This document shows positions 21,672 through 33,140 of a stretch of 64,000 nucleotides of DNA, piece by piece. Position 1 is the stretch's first letter. Every line of letters starts with the position of its first letter. Origin of the DNA: Galbula dea (Eukaryota; Chordata; Aves; Piciformes; Galbulidae). The stretch covers positions 204,830 through 268,829 of the forward strand of contig VWZX01000208.1 of NCBI GenBank assembly GCA_013399015.1, read 5' to 3'. Under the pieces are notes generated by a model that had not been told where the DNA came from, made no database searches, and was given only the letters and a program-made list of their open reading frames with translations. Both the position numbers and the translations under genes were made by a program.

Positions 21672-24337
21672 CTTTTTTCTGTTTATGTGTAGCTTCAGAG
21701 AGAAAGGTTGTCATTCCTTAACTTTCGTTATGTTGTAGTTACTTTGTAGTCAGTTCGTTGAAGTTACTTCTCTTTTTTCTCATCTCTTTGGAAGTGTGGA
21801 CTCAAACCATAATGCTGTTCTGATATAGTCCTATGGGTTGGGATTTTTTTAACAGAGTCTTTATTCCTTGTTCCTAGAAGTGTTGATTTGCACTCTACTG
21901 AACTGAGGTTATCCCATAACAGTAAAATGTCCTCCTGATTACTTATTCCATCAATCTTTACATTTGTCCATATAGAGGATTAATAATGTCCTTAAATTAT
22001 TGGTAAAATTATTGACAAGTTGAACCAAGAGCCAATTCCTTCTCCATTCACAGATGTATTCTTATTAATGAATGACACCTACCATTCATGTTTAACAGGA
22101 TCTTAACTATGAAATAGTAAAACATAATGAAGAGAGACACCGCTGCAAGACAGACATGAAAGCTGATGGAGCTGATCACTCTTGTGACAGCACAGCATGT
22201 AACTAAGGTGGGATGTCAGTCCTCCTTATATCACTTGATAGAGAAGGGACATGAAAATACCCACATCTAAGACAGGTAACAGTTCTAATATCTTTTCAGG
22301 CTCCTTGGGTTCATAACAAACTAAGTATTTGCTGTTCAACTGTTAAAATATGCAGTCACTGAATCTGAAATTTGTTATAATTCATCGAAGATCAACAGCT
22401 CCAGCTATGCTGCCTCCATAAACACTTTAAAAATACATAAAATTTTACCTTATTTTCCATCTTTTACTAGCACAGCCTAACTCCATTCTGCCTTTAAAAG
22501 AAAATTATTCTTCATATGCTTATGTGCCTAAGGAGGAAAATATGTTTATTATTATTACTCATTAACAATGATAAATATGTGAGTTTTCTCTCTTTTAATA
22601 AATACAGATAAAAATGAGACTTTTGTTTGCCTCTCAAGTACGTTTTCCAAATGATATGAAATCTACTGGACTGAAAAATTGTGAGACTACTAAATTACAG
22701 CTTTTCTGTTTCTTTCCTGCACTGTTCTTGTGCAGCAACAGCACAATATGGAGATTTCTGAGAGCTTATTAATTCACTAGGAAGTGACAACTTTGGTTTT
22801 CTGGAAGGTAGCAGAGTGTTTTCTGTTGTTGTGAAGGGTTAGAATAAGGTATGCTGTGTTGATGTAATTTGTTTCTGTGTTTCTGTAGTCCCTGAGTACC
22901 CTGTATCCCTGCTTCCTTTGAGGATTTCACAGTAACATTGTAAATACCTTGTCACTGCTCTACCTGGACAGGCATTTAAGATATGTTGACAGTACATAAT
23001 CAAATATAAACCCACACCTTGATTATCCACATATTGCAAACTTTCATTTATAAATAGTGCTAGCCTGGTAAACCACTTTAAAACCCTGTTTTTTTCCCCA
23101 CAACTAATACTATAATCAGCTTTTCTCTGACATGATCTCATGTAGATACATCACTAGATTAAAGCCCATACTGATAAAGTCCCTTTTGTAATGAGAAGTT
23201 ATGTTTTAAAATTTCAAGATTGTTTTGAGGAAGAAAAGGCTCCCAGGTGTGTTCCAGTTACGGGAATTACAGAAAGTGTTGGCAAGTGTAGGTAGTCTGC
23301 TGTACGCTTTGGTTACACCGTGCTCTAGACAGAACTTCAGCTGGACAGAAGCATGAAAAGAGAGTCTTATGCAAGTGTGTAAGTGTACTTATATAAGTGC
23401 ATAAGTGTACACTTATGTAAGACAGCGTTTTTGTACTTCAGTTTCAAAATAATTACTCTTATGTGTGTTTGAATCTGAGCTAGGGATTAATAAATTGAAG
23501 AGAAGCTCCTAACTCCTATCACACTCTTTTATCCACACTTATAGTACTGCATAATGATCATTAGGCTATTATAGAAAATCAATAGATGTAACACGGCTAT
23601 TAAAGGGCTTTTCTGTAGTTGCTGGTATTCTGTGTGCTAATTACTGAGGAAAGCTGTCTCTTTTAATGGTAAACCTGTGGTTGTTAATTGTTTAGCAACT
23701 CATTTTGTGTATTTTCTGTGTATTTTCTGTCAGAAACTGCAGCCACAAAAGGCACCACAACTATCAGTTTTGCTAACTGACTGCTCTATTAGTCTCTCCA
23801 ATTAGGCCAAGAATTTAGAAGAATAAAAAAACCCCCACATTGTTATGAGATGTAGCTCTTTCAGTGGAAGACTAAAGGTATTGCTCTGGTGGAGTGCTTG
23901 TGCTCTCCTTGTTCTGTGACAAAACAGAAGATTTCTGTTCCCATTGCTGTCAGGCACATTCACAGGAACCACAAGATCTTTGTAAAGGAAGCATTTCAAA
24001 TTATATGTTTGGCACAAGTGATTAGCAGTGAGGGCATTTGGCCTACTAGGTGCTGATGCAGCTTGAACCTGAATTGCAAGTATTGATCAGATTGGCCTCT
24101 GAATATTTATAAACAACTTGAACAATTTTCGTAATATTTACGGGACATGCAAATATTTGTGACTGCTGTGCATGTTGTCTACTTCAGTAAAGACTAAACA
24201 CTGATGGACAGCCCTAGAAAGGGAGAAAGCTACTACATAAGAATGCTATGTTTCTGAAGAGACAATTTTAACTTGCTATCTGCTAACAGAACCAATAGTT
24301 CTGGTAAATTTATTTGCATGAGGCAGCAAAAAACATG
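21672..24337. other. AT-rich unique sequence, no gene recognised
   Basis: No transposon or gene recognised. A minus-strand open frame of 100 codons (22,839-23,141) has no motif I can name. A cluster of AAGTG units forms an imperfect palindrome at 23,364-23,423. Confidence 0.55.
23364..23423. repeat. Imperfect palindrome built from AAGTG units
   Basis: Starts with GTCTTA and ends with the exact complement TAAGAC. Between them are several copies of aagtg and their complements, including the 12-bp palindrome AAGTGTACACTT at about 23,403-23,414. About two thirds of the positions would pair when folded. No function is apparent. Confidence 0.6.
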
Positions 24338-24426
24338 TCACAGAATCACAGAATCACAGAATGTTAGGAGTTGGAAGGGACCTAGAAAAAGACCTTAGTT
24401 CAACGCCTCTGCCAGAGCAGATTCCC
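24338..24426 (-). mobile_element. Short CR1 3' end, J-like
   Basis: Minus-strand CR1 tail: three 'tcacagaa' octamer units, then 'gttaggagttggaagggacc' and a degraded 'gaccttagttcaacgcctct', ending near 'gagcagattccc'. The copy is about 90 bases long. It lies only ~330 bp from the longer copy at 24,755. Confidence 0.9.
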
Positions 24427-24754
24427 ACTTGCTATGGTTTTTAGTCTTGCTTCAGGACCATTAGGGAAGAAATCATACATGCAAAAAAGCTAAAATAGAT
24501 TCAAATGATAATTTGTCAGTGCATGATGATCACCTGAGCCTGATCTTGCAAAACACTGAACATTGCCTCTTCTGTTATCCCCAGTAAGAGATGGAAAAAA
24601 CAAGCCCTGATGCTTGTGTGATTGCAAAATAGTGCAGTTGATTATATTTGAAATTATATTCTCTCAACCTCTGTTCAGTCTTTGAGGCTGTTTATACCTA
24701 AGGAAACATAAATTATTTGATAAGTTTCATAAGAGTAGTACTTTATGACAACAT

Positions 24755-25346
24755 ATCACAGAATCACACAATCACACAGAATCACAGAATGTTAGGAGTT
24801 GGAAAGGACCTCGAAAGATCATCTAGTCAACCCTCCCTGCCAGAGCAGGATTCCCTAGACCACGTCACACAGAACTGTGTCCAGATGGGTTTTGAATATC
24901 TCCAGAGAAGGAGACTTCTACAACCTCTCTGGGAAGTCTGTTCCAGTGCTTTAGCACCTTCACTGTGAAAAAATTTTTTCTTGTATTCACATGGAACCTC
25001 CTATGCTTCAGCTTACAGCCATTGCCCCTTGTCTTGCCACTGCGCTTCACTGAGAAGAGCCTGACGCTCACCCTTCATGTATTTAAAAGCATAGATGAGG
25101 TCACCCCTTAGTCTACTCTTCTCCAATATAAAGAGACTCAGCTCCCTCAGCCTTTCCTCATAAGGAANATATGTCAGCCACTCCACCCAGTTTAGTGTCA
25201 TCGGCAAACTTTCTGAGAGCACACTCTGTTCCCTCATCCAGGTCATTAATGGATAGATTGAAAAGTACTGGTCCCAGTACTGACCCCTGAGGGACTCCAC
25301 TTGACACAGCCTCCAACCAGACTCCATCCCATTCACCACGACTTCT
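24755..25346 (-). mobile_element. CR1 LINE, J-like, with internal loss at an assembly N
   Basis: Minus-strand CR1. The 3' tail has four octamers and the 3' UTR is nearly identical to the copy at 1-846. Read on the minus strand, the 5' part encodes the catalytic palm of the reverse transcriptase, with SGVPQGSVLGP, NLSINDLDEGTE and the metal-binding box FADDTKLGG near 25,190-25,210. The minus-strand open frame 25,071-24,865 carries RGNGCKLKHRRFHVNTRKNF and HWNRLPREVVE from the C-terminus. At 25,168 the sequence has one N and jumps from the 'tcctcataagga' site straight to 'tgtcagccactcc', skipping about 440 bases that are present in the copy at 1-846. This is either a true deletion or an assembly gap. 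Confidence 0.95.
25168..25168. other. Undetermined base (N) at a CR1 junction
   Basis: The N falls exactly where CR1 continuity is broken, within 3 bases of the jump. By alignment with positions 349-789 of the first copy, about 440 bases are missing. A minimal-length gap placeholder or a misjoined repeat is the most likely cause. Confidence 0.85.
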
Positions 25347-26219
25347 GTATTAAAAATCAGAAATATCTGCTACTTTTATTTCACCTACTTCATAATTTTG
25401 TTTGGTTTGCATGTGTATGCAAGTAAACACACAGCTTTAAAGTCTGTCTGAGAATGTCTTTCTTATTTTTATTTGCTATTCCATTGCCCTTGTGATGCTT
25501 ATCATTATTTTGCTAAGCATAAGGCAATAGTTGTGAAGTTTAATGAGGCAAGGATTTTCAACATGATTTTATTTAATGCAGCTCTTTCTGGCAATGTCAA
25601 AGTGCAAGTTTGTATCCAAGCTGTATTGTTTTCACCAATATTTGGAAGATCACTTAGGACTTCAGCTGATACTTCATCAGGGACCCAAGTGACAAATGTG
25701 TTCATATTGATTCATGTCTACCGTCTTTGAGAAATGTGTATATCACTGGTACATAAGGCTTCTATTTCTTTTTGAAGGAGTGTATGAGTTACGTTCTACT
25801 GAAATATGAAACCATAGAACTTCTCATCTACTTGTTCCTAATCTTTTTTTTTAAACCAAATTGAAAGATGAGACCTGTTTTTCTTCCTTTCCCAAGTATA
25901 TTGTGCAGTAGCATTCCTCTATCTCCTCAAGCTCCTTCTTAAGTGACCATATTAGGGATAAAACACTTCTCAGTGTCAAATCAATTTTTAGAAGCTTCTG
26001 ATTTCAGCTGTTCAATTAATTGCGCATCTGCAACTGGTTTTTTTTTTTATTTCCTTTTTTAACCATTTCAAGGTCTGTATTTATCAATATGACACTATAG
26101 GATCTAAAATAATTCAGATTTCGTTCCTATTCTTCAGTGAGGAAAACCCAGCAACTGATTGTAGCAGTTAGGAATTCATTTTGCTTTCTGTTCTAAGCTG
26201 TTTGGGTCTGAAAATACTT
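25347..26219. other. AT-rich unique sequence, no gene recognised
   Basis: Two complementary open frames at 25,473-25,730 (85 codons plus, 66 codons minus) have no recognisable motif, so I do not call them genes. Confidence 0.55.
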
Positions 26220-26318
26220 CTGTATGACTTGGTCTAGGGAATCCTGCTGTGGCAGGGGGGTTGGACTAGATGATTTTTCAAGGTCCCTTGCAACTCCTAA
26301 CATTCTGTGATTCTGTGA
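26220..26318 (+). mobile_element. Short CR1 3' end, J-like
   Basis: Plus-strand CR1 tail from 'tgtatgacttggtctaggga' through 'ggcaggggggttggactag' to 'acattctgtgattctgtga'. The 'ctagggaatcctgct' segment shows how ordinary CR1 reads at the place where the 3,411-3,564 element switches to tRNA sequence. Confidence 0.93.
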
Positions 26319-27420
26319 GACTGTACCTTAGAAATTATTAAGGTACTAGTAATATATTGTTTATAAAAACAAGCAGGCAAAAAAACAGGTCATGGAAATA
26401 GATTGTCCTTATTCAGTTAGCTTCATTTATTAGTGCTGCCCCATCTGCTGCACACTCTCTGATAAGCTGGGCTTTTTAGGTAGGAGCTGGTGGTTTTTTC
26501 CCTTTTTTTTTACCAGTGCTATGCTACCACCATGTTTTATTCACTGGTGCCAAAATGTGGCTGAAAGATCTAACATCCAGTAGATAGGAAAGGAATCTTA
26601 AATTTTGCTGAAAAGGTAGACTATTTCTCTTGTATTTCAGTTGTCTGTGAAAGCTTTCCAAGCCAGTTTAATGTATGTTTGATTACTTAGATGGTCATAA
26701 AATAATCCACTGTCCCTATGAGGTTTACTGGATATGTTCCTAATTCTGTGGCATTATAAAAACTGAATTAAATGGATTTGTGAGAACTGAACACCTTTTT
26801 CTCTGTCCTATACTGAGTGATCTGTAAGTATGGAGGAAAAAAATATGTTTACATGTCCTAGACAAATTTATTCTTGTTCCATTTTGGAAACTCCATGCCA
26901 CAAAATAAGACTGGACAATTTGGTTCATGATTCTTTAGTGATAAGTTACCTGTAAATGATAAAAATCCACAAAGAAAGGAAATTCCAAATAGTTTCTAAG
27001 GATATTTTGATGAATATTTGGCTAATTAGGAGCCTGAGCAAAAGCAAAATGTAACACTTTCCAAAGTAGTGGTCATCATCTGAAATGGAGCTCTAAGAGT
27101 TTGAGTTGACTGGGAGTCTTCTGCTGTTTATGTTACTGCTTTTGAGCACAATAGATGCAGGGCCCATGAGGGAAGTCAAAGCCAGTGACAGAAAGGGATT
27201 TTATCCAGTACAGGTAAAAAATACAAGACCAGTTAAAAAATAATAACTTTCACTATTTTGAAGAAAATCACATGCCCTTTTAGTATACAGAACATTGTTT
27301 ACAACTTTCTGATTATGATAAAGTACAGGATGTAATTGATACTGTTGCTGTTAAGTAAGATGTCATGTAAAAACCTGTAAAAATAATAACTTAAAGAAAG
27401 AGCAGATAATTTCCAACAGC

Positions 27421-27438
27421 AAATTCCAGCTGGAATTT
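27421..27438. repeat. 18-bp perfect palindrome
   Basis: AAATTCCAGCTGGAATTT is its own reverse complement, with a CAGCTG E-box at the centre. It could bind a dimeric factor or be chance. Confidence 0.7.
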
Positions 27439-27916
27439 CTCTTTAGAATTTGTTGACATGCCCATGTGTTTATACAAGTTAATAAAATAATCTACTTATA
27501 ATTGTTTCCTCTACTTCTAAAAAATCCAATACACTTGTTTCTTCATGAGCTACAGCATTGACACTTCCAGGTATGTTGCTCCCCTTTTTGATATCAGAAC
27601 ATACTATTCTCACAGAAATGAAAGGGAGTACTTAGTATAGTCCTGGCATGTTTGCCTTATTTAAGCCATCCCTCTGACCTCTTTCTGCCAGTATCCATCT
27701 CAGTGGCAGAGGATGGACCTCTTCAGTTTTGGGATACCAACCAAGGTCATCTTCTCAGCTATCTGATACTACTGAATAGTTTTTTAAATAAAAAAAAAAT
27801 GTAGCAATCACAGATGTAATGCCAGCAATGGCATATGATTGTTTAATTTTGCTAATGTAAAACTACCCATGAGAAAAATCCTTTTGGAAATAACTAAAAA
27901 ATTTTAGAGCTTACAT

Positions 27917-27953
27917 ATCCTTTCCCCTCCCCCATTCTCCCCTTTCCCCCATT
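27917..27953. repeat. Pyrimidine-rich tract
   Basis: Almost pure C/T run (cctttcccctcccccattc and following). Such tracts can adopt triplex structure, but no function is implied here. Confidence 0.7.
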
Positions 27954-28229
27954 AGTCTAATTTTCTTCTGTGATTTTGGAAAATTAAAGGTTACTCTGTA
28001 CCTATCATAAATCCTGTAAAAATTAAGCCTTTGACCTATTGACAAGAAAGCTTCTTGGCAGCTGTAAAACTCTACTCTTTCACCACTAAATAGACTACAT
28101 ATCTCTGTTGAAAACTGTTTATTTCCACTGAACATTTAAGAACTCCTGTCACTATAACCAATTGGGGTAGAATATATATGCACCACAGAAGAATGCCAAA
28201 AGGAAGCAAGAATGTTTTAATTACCATTA

Positions 28230-28900
28230 ATGACAGATTAACATTAAAATCCTTTCTTGCTTTATCAGAGTAACTGTCATCTCTCCTAGCAGTATAATAG
28301 GACAGCAGGTAAACCCTTCCTCTCAGTTTAGTTCAGCTGCTGAATCATCCAGTGAGAGCTCATCCCAGTATATTTATAACCCCAAGAGGGCTCATTATGA
28401 TGTGAAGTTCCTCTGGCACAGCGAAGGAGGTCTCTCCAATTCCCACCCACAAGTACTTGCTCTGGCTTATGTTGCTTATTGTTCTTGCTGCAGTCAAATA
28501 GTTGTTGAGGGTGTCAGAATGCGTTCCTGTCACCTGCATTGCCCACAAGCACTGTGACATAACGTGTGAACACAGTTATCCTTCTAACCCAGTCAATCCT
28601 AATACAACCTGAAAGCAACCATTAGCTTGCACTGTCTCACCAAAGAATCCAGAGCTAAATAAACCAAAAGTATTCCAGGGCACAGCTGCACTTCTATTCC
28701 TATTCATTTTCTTTGCTTCTCATTTACAATACAGAGATTCGCAATGCATGAACAGGCAAGGCCTATAAACATTTTATACATCCAAGAGGATGACTTTCCT
28801 GAGGTAAGATGAAACAAAGACAGCAGTTCTTCCTATACTTGTGGGACATTTTCAACCATTTCCCACAGACTTTCCAGAGTGACTGGCACTGTTCAACACT
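28230..28900. other. GC-richer block with exon-like signals, identity unknown
   Basis: Less AT-rich than its surroundings. On the plus strand, a long pyrimidine tract (28,690-28,727) ends in 'acaatacag' at 28,734. It is followed by 69 bases open in one frame (23 codons, starting RFAMHEQARP) and then a donor-like GAG/GTAAGA at 28,803/28,804. On the minus strand an open frame of 66 codons (28,560-28,360) is present. I recognise neither sequence. Acceptor-like and donor-like sites are common by chance in 64 kb, so this is not called a gene. Confidence 0.25.
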
Positions 28901-31900
28901 TCACTATGTTCAAGTTAAATTCCTGGCAAAAGAAAACCCCAACATTTCAATTGATACTGAAGTGTAGAGGAAGTTTTTGATTCCTGGTGTTTATCCAATT
29001 GCCTTTTTTTGTCTATTAATAGATAAACATGTTGAAAAGAATAAAAAGATGTTAATGGAGCTCAAATTAATTCAACAGTGAAACCTTAGAGAGCACTGCA
29101 CAGTGAGGGTAAATAAATAGCTGATATATTTTTACTTCCAAATCTTTTTCTATTCCATCTTTCATTTTACAGAAAGAATGAAATCTTCCTTTCCACTCAC
29201 AAATCCCTTCCTTCATCTGCCAAAATTTGATATAATAAAATGCTATTAAAAATTGCTTCTGCTGAGAAAAACAAAACAAACCCCTGCTTTTTCTCTGAAG
29301 CATATCTTTGTAATATTCCTTAATATGTCAGCAGTCACCCACACATTCATCCAGGACTGGATTCTGCAAACTTGCCCTATTTTTCAGTATTTATTTCTTA
29401 ACTTACAGATACAATCTCTAGCCACCTGAAGTTTTCAGGAGATATTGCTGGTTTGATATAGCTTCAATTTTGACATTAAACAATTTCTTTCTTCAAGACC
29501 ACATAGTCACCAGTGAAGGGTCTTGAAAGAGTTGTGCTAGAGTAATCAACTAATGCAGCTAATAAGTTCTGTAAAGATTATCCCAAAACACTCATACTGG
29601 TACATGTCATTTTTGACTGTTTTATGTGGAATGTTCCTCAGCCATTTCTCATTCTATAACGTTGCCTCTGGTCTTTCTGACTACTGTTTCTTCATCAAAT
29701 GAAGAATTATATAGTTTTCAATAGGTCCATGCAAAGTTCAGTTCCATATTTCCAAATCTCAGATATTATCATGCAATTTTAAAAGACAAAATCAATACAT
29801 GTTGTTATTACAGCCACGTTCATGTACTCCCAGTTAAAAGACATTTCCTTGTAGCTCCAATAAATATTGCTCAAAATGTCTGTTTCTGTATTGCTACACA
29901 TAGCACTTATATGATTCATCAGCTTGTGACTCTCTGGAGTCTTTAACTGACAACTTAGATCCCTCATAAAAAAAGTTATTTAACCATTGATAGGAAATTA
30001 ACATCTTTTTATACAGGAACCAGGCTTTGTTTTTGGTTGTAATTAATTGCAGGTGAAATCTGATAACATGAAATAATGAAAAACTGCTTTCTTTAGGCAG
30101 TCCTCATCTCCATACACTGTTACTGCTTCAGTAAATGATTTGCCTTTACCAACTTGAGGCACGTGGCTAGGATAAGTACAGGTTCCTGGTTACTTCTGCA
30201 GTAACATGAACAGGCTCAGACCAGAGGAATTTCAGTGATTTTGCAGATGATTTCTCCATGTTTGTCTTCTTGTTGATACTTGCTCTAGAACATAGTTCTG
30301 TTTATTTTCTTTCTTAACCTGTTTCAGGACTCAGTCCCAGTTGGAAGATCTCCCCATCCCCAGATCCCGAGGTTGCTCAAGCTCAGTGACTTCCATGTGC
30401 CATTCCCATACAGGTTCTCCCTGAACAGCATGCATCAATTTCAGAAACTGGCTGCTTATTAGAACATGCTGAAGGGTTCCACCTTCCACTGATCATCCAC
30501 ACTCGATGTATTGTCAGAGTGCTCTTTGGCTCCCTTTTTAGTTTCACCTAAGTTATTCAATGTTTGTAGGGAAGGGAAGGATCCAGTGCAGCCTGGATTG
30601 AAACCCTTCCTACACAATACTTTTCTCATGTTACTTACAGCATGACCAGTTTTTCTCCAGTATTGCATGTAACAAGTTTTTTTACAGTCCTTGGGTTTGT
30701 AAATGTAGAATTCACTACCAATCCATTTCCTGTTCTTGAAGTCACAATGCATGTCTTGCAGAAAAGAAAGGGTTAAACCAAGTGCATTTCTTTAGAATAG
30801 TGACATTAATTCCTTTTATAAGTTAAGTATTATTGATGTATCAGGTACAGAACCATTTTCTTGGAAATATTCAGTAGTGCCTTGAACCTTACTATTCTAC
30901 AGCTTAAGTTAATTTTAAACTCTCTACAAGATTCTAGAATAATGATTAGCACTGCAAAGAACATCTGATTCGTGCATACTTATATTGTAGAAGAAAATTG
31001 CTATGGAATTGATTAAGATTTGAAGTTAGGAAACATAAAGTGTAATCTGAAACCCTTGATATCTTCGGAACCATTTTTAGTAGAAAAACTTCCTTCTGGA
31101 ATTAAATCTTAAGTGAAGCTCTTCACATCATGGCAAAAAAGACACGTTTTTCAGCTGAAAATAAGCAAAGCCTAAAGATTTTAGCAAGGGTTCTACCTCT
31201 CTATATCCTCTTGAGTAGTGTCATCGAAGTTGTGCTTTCCTATATTCCACCTCTGGCAAAGCTCCAATGTATTCTTGTTCATCCTGAAGACCTTATTCAA
31301 ATGCTAATATGGTGACATATCCACTGCATGTGAACTGTTGCTCCATGTCTAGGAAGTATGCACACCTCCTCACTATCGCATCACGACGTAATTGTCCTAG
31401 ATACTTGTGTCATCAAATTTTGTGTCTGCTTCCCAACTCACACTACCTTTGGATTAATGAATCTCTGAGATGAGACAGCTCTGAATTGGCGCTCTGAGGA
31501 GAGTGAAGGAATATGTTGTGAAAGCTATCATTTGAGCTGGAGGATCAGGGATTTTGTAGTTGACCTTTACATGGGCAGGCAGCTTCTCTGAGGATTTATA
31601 TCAAGAAAACTTGAACATCAACACTTTCAAGCTTTGGCTGTTTGGAGCTATAGTACATGATTCGGCTGCTGCTGGGCATAGTATTGGTTTTCTCTTTGCA
31701 CTGGACAAGTGTAAAACAGATGTTTCACCAGAGAAGATGAGTGGCTTTCTGTGGATGCCCTGCACGGACTCTGACCAGAAGTGACCATTTTTCAGGGGAT
31801 TGAACTATAATTCTGGAGTACACTAGTTGCATTCAAAGATGGAATGCAGAAACTGTTGACAGGATTATCTTTTAAAATAACTATTATTTCTATGCAATAA

Positions 31901-32919
31901 CTAACATTTATGCTTTGCTTTTGCACATCAAAATTCTGTTCCAAAGTCATCTGGAAATTCAGACTGAATTATTTGTGGTGAAAATGTATTTCTTAGTACA
32001 GTAAAACACCAATGTAAATATTCTCAGAATGGCACCTTTGAAAGATATGAGAGATCTCTGAAATATGCTTAAACTGGATGAAACTCCTCTGCTGAAGTTT
32101 CAGAAACTCTGTTACCAAATTGGAATTCAGCTCAGTTTGGCAGCAGATTGTGATGGGAATACAGCCATGACTGGGATGCTGTGTCATGGTGTGGGACTCA
32201 AAGGACCTAATAGCAGCAAGTAATCTTCCAACAGAGCAACCTAAGTAAGCCTCATCCAATTCTAAATAGCAATGGGCCTGAACTATATCCGTAGATATGA
32301 ATCTGAATGGAAGTGCTCCCTTTTGGCTTCCTAAAAATAAGTTGCTACGGTCCATGCTTCTCTACCATTTTGAACAGAATTCACTGCTGATTGATAGGCT
32401 CTTTCCAGAGGAGAAATTAGTGTGCTTGAAAAACTCCATCCTAGCCTGTGCTGATAGATTTGTCTCCAGTTGTTATAGGTAGGTCTGGACGTTTGAGTGT
32501 AACATTTTGCACAAAACAAAATCGTTAAGCCATAGTTTAAATGTACACAGGAAATCTTACATATATGAAACACGCAAATTTATGTAATTAACATTAAGAT
32601 TAATTTAGTTAGAAGGAAAGCTGACTGATAAAAAAAACATTTGGAGTTCTAGTATCTTTTAAAAAATAAAAATTCTGCAAATGGAAGCTTGTTCCTTGAT
32701 TGTTTTGCTTAATCAATAGAAACTCCTGACACAAATGCATGCAGTGAGGTCATGTGTTATGTCATGCTTGTTTTCTTTAGGAAGCAATAAGTTTGCAATT
32801 GAAATGTCAGCTTCATTTATTCTGGTGTGTACGGTGACCAATGCCAATTTTTTTTTTTTCTTTGACTCTTTCCTATCTTTTATCTTTAGAATTTAAATTG
32901 TGCTTAATGCTTTTGGATT
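28901..32919. other. AT-rich unique sequence, no gene or transposon recognised
   Basis: Contains open frames of 97 codons (30,459-30,752, minus), 74 codons (31,560-31,784, plus) and 120 codons (31,993-32,355, minus). Composition is not obviously random, but I recognise no domain and none has splice or promoter context. A decayed processed pseudogene in this stretch cannot be excluded. Confidence 0.45.
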
Positions 32920-33140
32920 CAGATTGTGGGTGAGAGCAGTGTGAGGGAAAAGGACGGGAGTGCAGTAGGAGCCACTTTGGTGTCCTGCTCCTGGCTGGAT
33001 GCAGTTATTGCTTGTAATTAGAGTAGCTCCCCTGGTGCAGTCTATGGCTGGTTGTCAAAGGGCTGCCGCGGCTTGCAGTTTGGTTTGTCTTCAGCAGCAG
33101 TCATCTCCTCGGCATCTCAGGCTGGAGCTAACAGGAACGC
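32920..33140. other. Locally GC-rich segment
   Basis: About 220 bases with clearly more G+C than the flanks and a rare CpG-containing 'ggctgccgcggcttgcag' at about 33,062. No open frame or repeat explains it. It could be a regulatory element or an old unrecognised insertion. Confidence 0.35.

Larger units (their letters stand above)
26319..28229. other. AT-rich unique sequence, no gene or transposon recognised
   Basis: Start of a 22-kb block in which I see no CR1 or LTR. It contains an 18-bp perfect palindrome at 27,421-27,438 and a pyrimidine-rich tract at 27,917-27,953. Open frames are short and lack motifs. Confidence 0.55.

Noticed and set aside
22839..23141. 100-codon minus-strand ORF
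   Set aside because: No family resemblance and no supporting signals.
31993..32355. 120-codon minus-strand ORF
   Set aside because: No motif, promoter or splice context, and overlapped by other open frames. Kept only as part of an unclassified stretch.
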